64,000 nucleotides of DNA from Enchytraeus crypticus (lineage: Eukaryota > Annelida > Clitellata > Enchytraeida > Enchytraeidae). Shown one piece after another: positions 34,385 to 46,970 of this stretch. Position 1 is the stretch's first letter. Each line of letters begins with the position of its first letter. The notes beneath the pieces are model-generated. The model saw only the letters and a program-made list of their open reading frames with translations. It was not told the origin of the DNA and did no database searches. The stretch covers positions 1,581,501 to 1,645,500 of the forward strand of contig CAJHZI010000431.1 in the NCBI GenBank assembly GCA_905160935.1, written 5' to 3'. The translations under genes were made by a program, and so were the position numbers.

Positions 34385-34950
34385 AATACTTGGTAGGGAA
34401 AGATAATTGCCTTGCCAAGACGCTATGTTTTCTGCTCGCTTGGCATGACCACTAAAATGTCACATGTAATTAATATTTTCCTATCCCGTCCCGCATACGG
34501 ACAGTTTTGTCACCACTCGCATTGCCAAGTTCTACCTCATATATCATGCTCCGCGACCCCTAGCGACGTTTTCTTACAGAAACAAAAACCAAGGAAACGA
34601 ATCGGAATCTTTAGAAATAAGATTGGTGCAAATAGGCTCTTCTTTTAGAAAAAGCAAGAAATCAAGAAAAATAAGACGATCAGATACGAGTAATTGATAA
34701 CGTTATTAGCAGTTAAAGCTCGATATGCTCGAAAACAAGCGTTACATTTAGTTAGAAGTCCCGAAGTGAAAATCTATGCCAACAGCACTCAAAATCAATA
34801 TGGGTTTCTCTGGGATAAAACTCTTTCTCTCTCTCTATATCTATCGTTAGTGCATCTATAAAAATGATCTCAGTTACACACCCATACCAACAATCTTCAC
34901 TCACTAAATTTGCATTCGACCTTGAATTATGATATTTACGTATACGATAT
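34385..34950. other. No gene recognised
   Basis: No motif or repeat family identified. Confidence 0.45.
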
Positions 34951-34953
34951 AGC

Positions 34954-34954
<1 letters not shown>

Positions 34955-34999
<45 letters not shown>

Positions 35000-35450
35000 G
35001 TGCACTGCCTACAGGCAGGTCCATGGTATATAACGCCTCCACTCTTCCCTGTCTTCCGCCTTCCTCTTCAGTTCCACATATGAGTGGGTCTTTAAATCAT
35101 CTAACATCCTAATCTCGGCCTGCCCCTGCCTCTTTTTCCTTCCATTCTACCTTCTATGACCTCTTTTAAAAGACCTTCCCCCTTAGAATGTGTCCTGTCC
35201 ATCTCTTCTTCCTATTTCCTAATACATTTATCAACTGTCTATCCGTGCAAACTCTCTCCAGAACTTCCTCATTTGTAATATTTTGAGTCCTGCTAGTATT
35301 CTCCATTCGTCTCCAAATCCACATTTCCAACTCCTCCAGTTTCCTAATATCTTCCTTCCTTAAGGTCCATGTCTCACATCCATACAATAGCGTGGTCCAA
35401 ACCAAAGTTTTCACTATCTTTATCTTTGGGTTTTTCTTTACCATTTACTA
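34955..35450 (-). pseudogene. LINE 3' end: C-terminal RT-ORF remnant plus (GA)n tail
   Basis: On the minus strand 35444-35166 encodes LLYGCETWTLRKEDIRKLE, WIWRRMENTSRTQN, NEEVLERV and RWTGHILRG, the classic C-terminal signature of invertebrate non-LTR elements. After frameshifts it continues with MLDDLK.., ELKRKAEDREEWRRYIPWTC and a TAG within CCTGTAGGCAGTGCACTAAG, then runs into (GA)n (34959-34996). The microsatellite is thus the element's own tail. 5' truncated. Confidence 0.85.
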
Positions 35451-35805
35451 TTTACCATATAGCCATTACCGTGTGATATTTTAAAACCAGAGTTAAACCT
35501 GAGTTAATCTCAATTTCTCTTCTAAACCTCGGATATCCATCGTATCTAAAAGCATTACTCCATCGAGTTGGCCTATTCCTTAAAGTACACAGAACGGGAA
35601 TAGCTTATACTGAACTATTGCCTATAACCGCATTTAAGTTGTTTTAAAGGGCACGTCTCCGTCGTTGTATAAATGTAATATGAAAACAGTTCAATCAACA
35701 ACTGAAGATGTCTTGAAAAGCTGACTAAAGCATATATATCGAGAGAGTACTGCCATCCGCATTTATTTTGACAGGTGTTAGCTTTGGGGTAGCTGTGAGA
35801 TGGGC

Positions 35806-36466
35806 AGAGCATCATGACATAGAGCATCATGACATAGAGCATCATGACATAGAGCATCATGACATAGAGCATCATGACATAGAGCATCATGACATAGAGC
35901 ATCATGACATAGAGCATCATGACATAGAGCATCATGACATAGAGCATCATGACATAGAGCATCATGAGCATCATGACATAGAGCATCATAACATAGAGCA
36001 TCATGACATAGAGCATCATGATATAGAGCATCATTCATAACATAGAGCATCATGACATAGAGCATCATGATATAGAGCATCATGATATAGAGCATCATTC
36101 ATAACATAGAGCATCATGACAGAGCATCATGACATAGAGTATCATGACATAGAGCATCATGACATAGAGCATCATGACATAGAGCATCATGACATAGAGC
36201 ATCATGACATAGAGCATCATAACATAGAGCATCATGACATAGAGCATCATTCATAACATAGAGCATCATGACAGAGCATCATGACATAGAGTATCATGAC
36301 ATAGAGCATCATAACATAGAGCATCATGACAGAGCATCATAACATAGAGCATCATGACATAGAGCATCATGGCATAGAGCATCACGACATAGAGCATCAT
36401 GACATAGAGCATCATGACATAGAGCATTATGATATAGAGCATCATGACATAGAGCATCATGAGCTT
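35806..36466. repeat. 15-bp minisatellite (GAGCATCATGACATA)n, about 44 units
   Basis: Near-perfect 15-bp units. Some are cut to 11 or 12 bp or carry a CATTCATAACATAG insert. A block containing CATTCATAAC and ATCATGACAGAGC repeats with a period of about 152 bp (36096 and 36248), so there is higher-order structure. The unit length is a multiple of three and lacks stops in several frames, giving spurious EHHDI and MMLYV proteins. Confidence 0.97.
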
Positions 36467-36825
36467 ACGGTCATCCCTGACTGTATGCTCTTCGTAGAAC
36501 TAGGAAGTCTACTGCTCATAGAAATTTGTGGTAAGAACCCTCCAATTAGACAGAATATTTGTCTAAAGAGCTGAGATGCCACAAAGCTGACTATCTATTT
36601 AACTATAATATGATGCTAAAAAGTTCAAAGTCCAAATTACCACTCATACCAATTGGAGAAAACAAATCAGTCGACAGATATTAGTCAGAGATCAATATTA
36701 GTCATTATTATTAATTGTTTCATGTATGATACATATTATAATTACACTAATACATGGGCATGTATATATCTATATATAAATATATATACATATATATATA
36801 TATATGCAGTAAATATATATATATA
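36467..36825. other. No gene recognised
   Basis: AT-rich spacer. Confidence 0.5.
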
Positions 36826-36851
36826 TATGTGTGTATATGTATGTATGTATG

Positions 36852-36917
<66 letters not shown>
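36826..36917. repeat. (TA)n array with ATGT repeats
   Basis: Short (ATGT)n then (TA)n. Confidence 0.95.
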
Positions 36918-36919
<2 letters not shown>

Positions 36920-37504
36920 CCTATATGTATAAAAACTTGTCCTCAACATTAAGCCTACCGTTGTTAAGTTAATTGAAAGCTCACTCACATCATCATCACA
37001 TCACACCACATCAGATTTATTGAAGAATCTCTTCGCCAGACTTCGAGTAATTGTAGAAGTTTACGCAACATGAAACAATGCCCCGTCTCTAATTAGCATG
37101 TCATTGATGCGACAAAGCATTACGTGTTCTAATGCGATTCTAACCAACTTCTCAGCGTTCAGCTTGTAAGACCGTTAAGTTTACTGAGTGGCAATTGAGC
37201 GAGAAAGTGTGATATCCTCACTTTTGAAACTCTGACCCACTGTTAAACATCGCGTAACAACCCCGGGAGGGATATAAATTACAATTTTCAAATATACAGA
37301 AACATTTCTCGGTAAGTTTCTATCCCATAACTTTCTTGAAGTTCTTATAATTTACTTATCGGTTTAACCGTATCCAAAACATTTTCAGATTTAAATGACG
37401 ATTTTAAGATTTTATGGCTGTATGCAGCGCATATTCTGCGTAACTCAAGTTTTTGGCTCGTTGCGCAGGTTCGTAAACCTTTAACTGCCTAAAAGTCAAA
37501 GCCA
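36918..37504. other. No gene recognised
   Basis: No family identified. Confidence 0.5.
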
Positions 37505-37625
37505 AAGCCAAGTTTAACGTCAGTCTCTTGCCCGAAAGAATGTCAGTGACTAGGAGAACACCGGATATGAACCCCCTCCCCACCTATTGATCCGCTGTCG
37601 AACAACAAATTCAAAGCCATGCACA
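37505..37625 (-). mobile_element. tRNA-like SINE, family A (diverged)
   Basis: In reverse complement: TGATCCGCTGTC mirrored as GACAGCGGATCA, a decayed B box and GACTGACGTTAAAC. Confidence 0.6.
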
Positions 37626-37931
37626 GTCTCTGTTCTATATTAGTCTTGAGATGGTCAGAAGGCCAAATTTACCTATGAAATTAATCAAACTACAAACTAT
37701 TGATTTTCGTAGAGTTTATCAAGCACTATAACACCTTTATGTATAAATTGATCTGAAATTTGTCAAAATGACCAACTTTTCATAAGTTTAGCATTCAACA
37801 GGACACTAAAGTATTTTTTTGCTGAAAACCAATAAATATGTCAATCAAAAAATTAGCAAAATGCAACCGCTAAATTTTTGTATTTCGTTTAATTTAGCTA
37901 GAAGCGGTTTCAGCATATGTATACACCTGGC

Positions 37932-38195
37932 ATCTCTCTTTCTCTCTCTCCCTCTTAGCGCACTGCCTACTGGCAGGTCCAAGGTATATAACGCCTCCGC
38001 TCATCTCTATCTTCCCGGTTTCCTCTTCATGTTCACAAACGAGTGTATCTTTAAATTATCCATAACATTCCTTTTGATATATCATTATTTTTAGGGGGAT
38101 TATGCTTACATGAGGTGGTCCCCTATACTTTCCTTAGCTTCGACTAACATTTACCCATGGGCAGGGGATCCATTCCCTGAGAAAACAATCCTGTG
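37932..38195 (-). mobile_element. SINE family C copy
   Basis: Plus-strand order is CT-rich tail, AGCGCACTGCCTACTGGCAG, GTATATAACGCCTCCGC, then the 5' half with GGTGGTCCCCTATAC and CCCTGAGAAAACAATCCTG. It matches 18404 and 63613 in reverse. Confidence 0.75.
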
Positions 38196-38249
38196 TACAC
38201 CGGGTATATACATGTATAAATACGGTAGGCCTGTATTTATCTGTAATTA

Positions 38250-38251
<2 letters not shown>

Positions 38252-38324
<73 letters not shown>
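38252..38324. repeat. (TA)n array
   Basis: About 73 bp of TA, between a C copy and a D copy. Confidence 0.95.
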
Positions 38325-38328
<4 letters not shown>

Positions 38329-38329
38329 A

Positions 38330-38560
38330 CACAGAGTCTGCTTACACGCTGCATATAAATCAATCCATAAATTCACATGTTAATCCCTTAACAAAGGGGA
38401 ATGCTTGATCCCTGCCTTACTGTAGCCTATAGCTTAGGAATAAAATGACTTCTGAGGTGATTTCCTCGTTGCCTTACTCCGTTCTTACTCAGTTGCCTCC
38501 AAGGACACATGCATTTTACGGTTAGTCTATTCTTCAGTGTCCCAGACACAACTCGGGAAA
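38330..38560 (-). mobile_element. SINE family D copy
   Basis: AGAGTCTGCTTACACGCTGC, TGTAGCCTATAGCTTAGGAA, TGACTTCTGAGGTGATTTCC and the head TTCTTCAGTGTCCCAGACAC. Sense is the minus strand. Confidence 0.75.
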
Positions 38561-39285
38561 TATCCTCTAGATCTAATTAAATATGTTCTACATGCACTTC
38601 AGTTAAGATTTATCAAACCACTTCGAAGTACTTTGATGCTAGCCTATAGGCTGAACAAAACCTCTATCAATTATACATTTTCTAAATACCGTTAACTACC
38701 TTTTTCTAAATAACCGTCAGCCACACTCATATCCGACGACTTACCATTATAACAGAGTACTGAATTCAACTAATCACGGAATCTATTTCGTGATCTCTAT
38801 CCACCACCAATATTACTAATTTAATTCACTGTAAATGCTGCAGTGATTTGCAGAGCGATGTGACAATCTACTGAATCTGTAATCCAATGCTTCAGGCAAC
38901 AACTGATAATATTACTCGTTACAAATCGACGTTGTGTCCTGCTCTGCCATTGGTTAGGTTTTAGCAATGGTCGAGTGATTGTCAGGTGACGTTGAGTTTT
39001 TAGCAGCCGATGCTCTTTTGACTTTTCAACCACTAAACGGCTCGTTTACTAAAATAATGGTAAACAAATTTAATTGAATAATAATAATAATAATAATAGC
39101 AATTAGAGTGCTACAGTCATCAATGACAACATCGAGCACTATTGAGACAAAATCAAGAAGGCGAATAGAATACCTATTGAATTACAATTTATGCTTGCGA
39201 AAAAAAGACACAAGTAATTTAATTTGTACTTGAGTTGAAGAGAAAGTTAAAAAATCACTTTCATTGCTAAATCTTGCAATCAATC
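38561..39285. other. No gene recognised
   Basis: AT-rich. Includes an ACAACATCGAGCAC motif (about 39125) shared with 10065 and 10850. Confidence 0.45.
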
Positions 39286-39289
39286 CTTT

Positions 39290-39375
39290 CCCGAATAGGT
39301 TCGGGCAAATTGAGAATTGAACCTTATGACAAATGCACGTGTTAGTAAGAGGCGACAGTCGTAAATGTTACAGTG
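39290..39375 (+). mobile_element. SINE B/D head fragment
   Basis: Core in the form CACGTGTTAGTAAGAGGCGA with GAAGAGACTTGTAG downstream. Confidence 0.5.
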
Positions 39376-39890
39376 AAGAGACTTGTAGCCACGTGGTGAT
39401 GATTTCTGTGCTTTATACCAATTAGTCGCTCAAACTCCAAACTTGCAGAGTTCTACTAACTACATCGATTGTGGCATTATACCATTAGTCTACTTAACTT
39501 TCACTGTCCAATCAGCGCTACTATGACATTTAGCATAAAGAAACGAGTTATAAATTTACTTTTTATTTTTATTTTTTAAATACGCCGTGTGTAGAGAACA
39601 CGAGGTTTGATAAAAACGGTTCGAGCAATACGTGCTGAATCGCTGCCCGCTTACTCCTTATTACTATTATTATTTTATTATTATTGTTATTATTGTTATT
39701 AGGAATATTAGTAGTATTATTATCAATCCGTTGATTAGTCAACTGATTACAAGAATCAACATTTACCTAAGGAGAAGATGAATCATTAATTTATTCACTA
39801 ATTTCATATTTCACTAAATTAGCAATTCTATATTGCAATATTTTATTAGGTCTGTTTCCTTCATTCATTATATTTCTTAATTCCTTCATA
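39376..39890. other. No gene recognised
   Basis: Contains a (TTA)n/(TTG)n patch at about 39660-39720. Confidence 0.5.
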
Positions 39891-39966
39891 CATTCGTTCA
39901 TTCGTTCGTTCGTTCGTTCGCTCGTTCGTTCGCTCGCTCACTCACTCACTCACTCACTCACTCACC
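39891..39966. repeat. (TTCG)n-(CTCA)n tetranucleotide array
   Basis: The unit shifts gradually from TTCG to CTCG to CTCA along 75 bp, suggesting mutation spreading within the array. Confidence 0.9.
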
Positions 39967-40414
39967 TTGCCTCACGATATTAGACTAACCCTAATGCCTC
40001 CCGATGTTAGCCTATAATACCAAACAACTGCTTTGATACATTTGGTACTGCTGCTGGGTTCCACTATACTGCACAGCTCTTCATGGCAGATTCTTTGATT
40101 GTGCGGCATGACGGATGTTTAGATGAAGGAATGAGGTCCATTAATGATGGAACACGAGTCCTAGAGCCCTCGGGGATTGAGGGGAAGGGGGTTACATTAT
40201 TATATTGTAAGCATAGATGCCAATTATTGTTGTGTGATTTGTGACCTGTGATGTAGCCCATTTACTTTGTAAGTGTCGAATTGTAAATGCTGTATGCCAA
40301 ATAGACATTTGATTCGCGTTTTCGAGTTTTATAAAATTAAATTTCATAATTTAATCTTTTAATAATAACCTTTTAATGTAATTTCTTAATAATAAATTTC
40401 TTAATTAATCTTAT
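39967..40414. other. No gene recognised
   Basis: No family identified. Confidence 0.5.
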
Positions 40415-40500
40415 GAAATTGAATATGAATATGTATCTTGAACCTGCCACATAACAGAATCCTGGAGACAGAGATGGAGATGGAGATAGAGATAGAGACT
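40415..40500 (+). mobile_element. SINE D 3' fragment with (GAGATA)n tail
   Basis: ATGAATATGTATCTTGAACC, CTGCCAC, then GAGATGGAGATAGAGATAGA. It shows the 3' end of family D in sense orientation. Confidence 0.6.
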
Positions 40501-40542
40501 ATGTGAAAGGAATTGAATCATTTTAACATTTTAAATAGCCTA

Positions 40543-41020
<478 letters not shown>

Positions 41021-41024
41021 TATA

Positions 41025-41095
41025 CAAACAAATTATTGAGAATGTACTCACTGAAGTCAAATGCTTCAGTGAATACATTCTCGACAATTTGTTTG
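41025..41095. other. 32-bp inverted repeat with 7-nt loop (long hairpin)
   Basis: Arms 41025-41056 and 41064-41095 match at 29 of 32 positions. Geometry is compatible with an miRNA-precursor-like hairpin, but the sequence matches no miRNA I know. Confidence 0.85.
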
Positions 41096-41109
41096 TTGAT
41101 TCTCAACAG

Positions 41110-41515
41110 TAGCTCTTGAGGGTGATGAAATTGGTGTTACAGACTAAGTTCTTCTGAGATAATTTGTCGTCTGAGATCTCATAAGTAAGCTAGATGACTT
41201 CGTTGTCAAAATTTATGGATTTAATCGAAAAATGGAAAATATATTATATTGTTGAGTATTCCTACTCTTTGAGCAATGTACTGAAGCAAAATATTCGTAT
41301 GATTAAACTGCTCAATTTTTCACCAATTTTCCGGATTTGCGAAATTATTTCTGCTGCTAGTTTTTTCGTACTTATAAAGTTCAATTTTCGTGTTGTTAGT
41401 TCTTTGCAAAGTTGCATTCTACAGGCTGTGAGCACGGCTTCGAATGATAAACTACTTGAATATTGATTAAATGAAGCTAAACAACATCTTGTTCATCGGT
41501 ATATACTCACTACAA
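41110..41515. other. No gene recognised
   Basis: A 90-codon frame (41194-41466) has no motif, and its composition is like the background. Confidence 0.5.
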
Positions 41516-41519
41516 AAAA

Positions 41520-41614
41520 ATGTCAGTGACGAGCGCGCCCAGTATTTGAGCCCTGCCTATACTGATTTGTGGTCGAATATCTTACCGGCATCGGCACTGG
41601 TTCCAGTCATTTCA
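41520..41614 (-). mobile_element. tRNA-like SINE, family A
   Basis: Plus-strand TGTCAGTGACGAGCGCGCCC, TGAGCCCTGCC (reverse B box), CTGATTTGTGGTCGAATATC and ACCGGCATCGGCACTGGTTC. Confidence 0.75.
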
Positions 41615-42620
41615 GTTAAGAATAGTCAATAATATATAACATTATAATAGTGTCTATCATATACTACTTTTTGTAGCTTTATAGCCTACTTTGCCATAAC
41701 TCAGATTCTATAGGTGGAATATTAAAGAATCGCTTGTGGACCTTTTATAACAAATTTTTATGGCAGGGGTGATGGAAAAATGTCAATTTTATTGATCTCG
41801 TTTACGACCTCTTTAGATATAAAATCATTTTTAAGTGAATTTTTTGCAAAATGGCAAAATCACAGGTGGGACAAAATGGGGGAGGCAAAACATATTACTG
41901 ATGGAGATTTGACTCCCAGTTAGCATGATAAAAGAGGCTAGATATAATAGATTTTAATAGCAATAATAGTCTTAATTTAATCTATTATCAAGCATTCAAG
42001 ATTCAAACGGGAAGTATTGAATTTGTCATTTCCAAAATAAAATTTAAATATTATAACAATAGGTCTATTACTCTTATTGTTTCTTTAAATATATTTCGCC
42101 CTATATTGATTCCAATTCTTTTTTCAAAACCACTAAATATTTATTAAAACAACATTGAATGAACAACAATCGATAACTCAATAAGTTATCTTATTTTACT
42201 TTTAAACATTACGCCACCTAGCTTATATATGTCATCTGAGATGATTTACCAATGACAGACTCAGTGTCTAATCAGACACATCCATTTCTTCATCAGTTCT
42301 CAAAATCTGCTATCCCATTACGCCGCAAAATAAATGATCCTCAAGCACTTTGTTTTTAGCCGCAAATAATATTGCACTCTGGGATCCAATTAAGTAGCAT
42401 TTATTTAGCACGTAGACTTTGTTAATGTACGTGGACCAGGTTTGTAGTATATCGGTGGAGCGAGCAGAAACAAATCACGGAAATGAGTCTGTGGCTGAGA
42501 CCTGATTAATGCACGACTTTGATTATTCATCCCGTTGATGACCTGAGCGTTTAGTCGTTTCCATGCACCGCTGGTCGCGTGCCGCACGGGTCGGGGTTCA
42601 AAGCCTGATTAGCCATAGGT
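41615..42620. other. No gene recognised
   Basis: AT-rich. The last 100 bp (42540-42610) are richer in GC, with GCATGCACCGCTGGTCGC-like sequence of unknown origin. Confidence 0.45.
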
Positions 42621-42624
42621 GTTC

Positions 42625-42625
<1 letters not shown>

Positions 42626-42679
<54 letters not shown>

Positions 42680-43185
42680 AGAGATCCCTCTCTCTGTCAG
42701 TGTACTGCCTACTGGCAGGTCCATGGTAAATAACGCCTCCACTTCTCTCTGTCTTCCGCTTTCCTCTTCTTGTTCACATATGAGTGGAACTTTAAATCGT
42801 CTAACATTCCTAATGCATGGGACTAACTCTGATTCTCTTCTATCTTTCAGTATGATATCTTTCAATTCTCTTCTATGACCTCCATTACATCTTCAAATCT
42901 ATCTTCTGTACTATGACCCTTTTGTAAACTTCCTCCTTAGCAAGAGTAATATTCAGCGCTTATTGCTATTTCTTCATCAACTGTTTATCCTCATGCACCA
43001 CCTCTCTTCAGAACGTCTTCAGTTGTAACTTCTTGGGTCCAGCTAATCTTTCCTGTTCTTCTCCATATCCAAATTACCAATGCCTCTAGTTTCCTTATAT
43101 CTTTTTTCCTCAATGTCCATGTTTCACATCCGTAAAATAGCTTAGTCCATACATAGATTTTCACTATCTTTATCGTTGTGTCTTC
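42626..43185 (-). pseudogene. LINE 3' end with (GA)n tail, second copy
   Basis: Plus-strand order is (GA)n (42626-42691), GTGTACTGCCTACTGGCAGG, then the reverse complement of the same C-terminal ORF as 34955-35450: TCCATGTTTCACATCCGTAA corresponds to YGCETWTL, and AATTACCAATGCCTCTAGTT to the RKLEELEMW region. Several frameshifts. Unusually, both GA and CT runs flank the junction. Confidence 0.75.
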
Positions 43186-43189
43186 CTTT

Positions 43190-43975
43190 AGACTTTCAAA
43201 AAGTTCTTTCCTATTGCCGGAGGCTTCTTTACATGTTCAATCCTACTGCATGTTTCTCTCTCACATTTCTTATCATCTATTTTAGTATGACCTACACTGT
43301 AAATATTTTAAGCTCCTTTCATGTTCCAATTTCGCACTGTAAACATCTGTATTTTAGTGTAGAAATCCTGTTCTCAGGACCATGCATCAGTGAATATATT
43401 GATGCTACTGTATACATGTACACATTGCCATTGAATAGATGTAAGTACAGTATGGGGCAGATTAAGGCTATGACTAACTTATGAGTAAATTCTTCATAAC
43501 GCAACTAACTCTATCCGATAAGTTTCTAAGATAAGTTATTCCCTCTTCGTTTGGCAGTTTCAGCCTGTTAAAATCTTAAGATTAAAGAAATTCTAGAAAT
43601 GTGTACAGTTTTTGGCAGTAGTAACTCAAGAAACTCACAGTTAAGAATTCGTTGCAGATAAATTTAATATCTTTATTGATTATTTATTTTCAAACTACAA
43701 CAGTACATATAAACAAATTATGAATATTACGCCGTTCTCAGATTTCTTTAAAAATTAGTCTCATAGATATAACTTACCAGAAAATTTGAATCTAACAAAA
43801 CAGCGATCTTGACATATTCACACTCTCTGCTCTCTATAGGCTTGCGTACGAAATTCAAGCAAACTCCTGTAACAAATAAAAAAAAGCAGAGCAAGAAAAG
43901 TTTGACTGAAGGAAGAAATTAGCTACGCAAACTTTTTTCATTTTGACAAATCAATCCGACAACCTCCACCCACGC
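43190..43975. other. No gene recognised
   Basis: No family identified. Confidence 0.5.
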
Positions 43976-44199
43976 TCTGCGGTATTTTCTCGTTGAAACC
44001 AATCATCTCCACCCTCACCCTTTCACCCCCCCCCCCGCAGCATCCCTTCAACTTTGCAGTCCCCCAAACCTCTCAACGTTTAGCTACACCTCTCGAATCT
44101 CTCTTACCTGCTACAGATCGTCTGCTAACTTTCACAATTTAATCGCTTCAGCGCTGCTGATTTGACTTGCAAATGAGTTGAAATGGGTTCAGATCAATG

Positions 44200-45010
44200 A
44201 GCACAGTTACGGTGATATACATCGCTGCTCTGCCCATACAAACATATCAACATAGAGGCAACTAAACGTACAAGTACAGAGACATCTAAGCGTGCATATA
44301 TAGAGACATATAGGCGTGTACATAATAAGACTTGTCGGCGTACAGACTCAGAGATATCAAAGCGTACAAATGTAGATACATTTAGGCGTATATAGAGATA
44401 TCTATAAGCATACGAATATAGACACATAGGCGTTTATAAAGATATCCAAGCGTACAAATAAAGATACACCTAGGCCTACGAATATTGGCTTATGAACGTA
44501 GAGACATATAAGTGTACGAATATCAAGACATATTAGCGTACAAATTTTGAGATATAGGCGGACACACAAAAATACTTGTCAGCGTAAAAATATAGCCATC
44601 TAAACCTCTATAGAGATATCTAAGCGTACAGCTATAGAGATAACTAACCTTGTAAACATAAATACATCTAAGAGTACAAATATAGAGACATCTAGGCATA
44701 TATAGAGATACCTAAACGTACAGATACAGACATATCTAGTAACATAGACGTAGAGACATCTAAACGTACAAATGTAGAAACACATAAGCGCACAACTATT
44801 GAGAAATGTAGGCGTACACATAATAGCACTAGTCAGCGTACAAACAAAAAGAGGTGTAAGTGTACAAATATACTGTTTTGTAAGCCTATAAAAATAAATT
44901 GTAAACTTATAAACATAAAAACACACAAGCGTACATGTATTGAAACATAAAGGCACTAAACAAACATACATGTACACACTTTTACATAGACGAATAAAAC
45001 TAGACAAACA
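44200..45010. repeat. Degenerate minisatellite, units about 28-32 bp
   Basis: Units of the form GCGTACAAATATAGAGACAT followed by CTAAGC or CTAGGC, with heavy drift, over about 800 bp. Minus-strand frames of 77 and 135 codons across it are repetitive (CLYVYV, YIC..F) and not considered genes. Confidence 0.85.
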
Positions 45011-45220
45011 CTCGCGGATAAACAGTAGGGATAATACTTATCATCACTCAAACCTACAGACACAAACTTGTAGTCATACTTTCATATAATTTGTAAAAAA
45101 AGTTGAAGAATAAATTGGACGAGCGATAACATACATGAAAAAAGGCCAAACCAAAACAACAAAGCTGACCACATTTACAAAAACTTTTGAGACAGTAAAG
45201 CATAGATGAAAAGATGTTCT

Positions 45221-45745
45221 TACCAAAAATAAAAAACGTTAAAAAACGCGTTTTCCCCAAAAAATAAAAAAGTAAAAAAACGTTGAAAAACGTTAGCAGC
45301 GTACACGTAGGCTTGCATATATATATTACCATACCTTCATTACATAACACTAAACAATTTTATTACAACTAGACTTGATCTAAAGTTCTAAAGTATGTCC
45401 ATAGACTCCATACAAATATAAGCAAATACTTTCAGGTCACATACAGCCATACTGTCAGTTGTTCATAATTATCAATACAAGAAAATTTAAATCCGTAAGA
45501 AATTAAGAAAAGACAATGTCTTAAAAATTAGAACACCTGCCTAACTAGGAAAGTAAAAAATGTAATGAATTACCTTTTATATAGTGATGTTTATGGCACG
45601 AAACTAACGGCAATTTCTCAATATTTATGTGCTGTCCACGTCAATTTATATGCAGTCCACGTTAATTTTTACGTTTGACATCAACGGTTTAGGTTTTTTT
45701 ACGTTTTTTATTTTATAAAAATTAAAAAACGTAAAAAACGCGTAT
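45221..45745. repeat. AAAAAACGT repeat pair with internal hairpin
   Basis: AAAAAACGTTAAAAAACGCG (45234) and AAAAAACGTAAAAAACGCG (45724) are direct repeats about 490 bp apart. The second is also the right arm of a perfect 16-bp hairpin (45695-45710 / 45723-45738). It may be a decayed transposon with subterminal repeats; termini were not found. Confidence 0.55.
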
Positions 45746-45815
45746 TTTGCCAGATATAAAAAGAGTAAAGAAACTTTTTTTTTTCATCTATACGCTAAAG
45801 CGTACAAATATGAAG

Positions 45816-45847
45816 ACACTGAAGCATACAAGTGTATGCTTCAGTGT
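45816..45847. other. Perfect 14-bp hairpin, 4-nt loop
   Basis: Arms ACACTGAAGCATAC (45816-45829) and its complement (45834-45847). It lies at the edge of a GCGTACAAATATGAAGACA unit of the minisatellite. Confidence 0.9.
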
Positions 45848-45849
45848 TC

Positions 45850-46655
45850 ACGCAAACATACAAACAAAAATTAGTGTGTGTAATTAAATAAAAATTCCAG
45901 AACGTTCGTGGACGTAAAGGCAGACTGCAATTGTAACTGATTTCTGAGTCGTGATACGGTAAAACAATGCACTAAACCAACACTCACTCTTTCAGTTATT
46001 GATTTAATTAATCCATCAATCAGAACGAAACTAATAAAGAATGCCTGTGTGTGTGCCAAAGCTACATCTGATGACTATATATGATCATCATATGGGAATA
46101 TTGTTAAATATAGAATTTGCTTCAGATCTAGAAATAAATCTGGAATTTGTTTCAAAATCTGGCTTCAAAATCTGGTCTAGTTAACACAGAAGGTTTGAAT
46201 GAAAGAATTTCATTATTTTTACCTTCATTTTTCAGATGAGTGGCTTTCTTGAATTGGCGAAGTTAATAACCTACTGTGAAAAAAGTGCAGAACAATTTAA
46301 TAAATAAATCACTGGTAATATTTTATATAGATCAATACACGTAAAATAAATTTCTTGAGAAACTGCGGCAATTTCTTGACTAATGTTTGTAGGGGAAATA
46401 TTGGCGCACCTGTGTGCAGTTATTGAACATAAGCATTTAGCGAGGAATTGATGTTTCCTTATAGAATGATTAAAACTTGATTTATTTAGCCATTGATTGG
46501 AGGACTGATTGAAATATCAGATGATTTAATTGATTCAATTGATTCGTGGTATCTATTTATATTTTTCCTATAGAACCTCTAAGTTATACGGATTGTCTTT
46601 GGAAACAACAAGGTCAAAACTTATAAGTATTTCTTTAAGTGTATTATTTATATAT
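45850..46655. other. No gene recognised
   Basis: AT-rich spacer. Confidence 0.5.
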
Positions 46656-46659
46656 GAAA

Positions 46660-46970
46660 TTTACTGGTATTGTGTCCGGATGGATACAAGTGGACCAGTA
46701 GTCGACAGCATGTGTTGTAAAAGGCGCAAAAGCACTATAGTATAAAATCCAAATTAATGTCTGAATAGGCATCAGGTTGAAGAGCGCCTGGGTTTCAGAA
46801 ATTGTTACAAAATATTCTATAACACGAATGGAAAAGTCTCTAGGAATGACCGATAGAACGATGTTTAACAGAGTGAAATGGAGAAAAAGGGTCTGTTCGT
46901 ATCCTAACCCTAGTTACACTGGGATTCAAGGGATGATAATTACGATGATGATGATAATGGATAGTTGTAT
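46660..46970 (+). mobile_element. SINE family B copy
   Basis: Head TTGTGTCCGGATGGATACAA, core TGTGTTGTAAAAGGCGCAAA (46711-46730), AGAAATTGTTACAAAAT block, and tail GATGATGATGATAATGG. About 300 bp and nearly full length. Confidence 0.75.

Noticed and set aside
35615..36574. Repetitive MMLYV and EHHDI proteins on both strands
   Set aside because: The 15-bp unit is divisible by three and has no stop codon in these frames; simultaneous opening of both strands marks an artefact.
44194..45007. Minus-strand frames of 77 and 135 codons
   Set aside because: They follow the degenerate minisatellite; residues repeat with the DNA unit and no membrane-protein family is evident.
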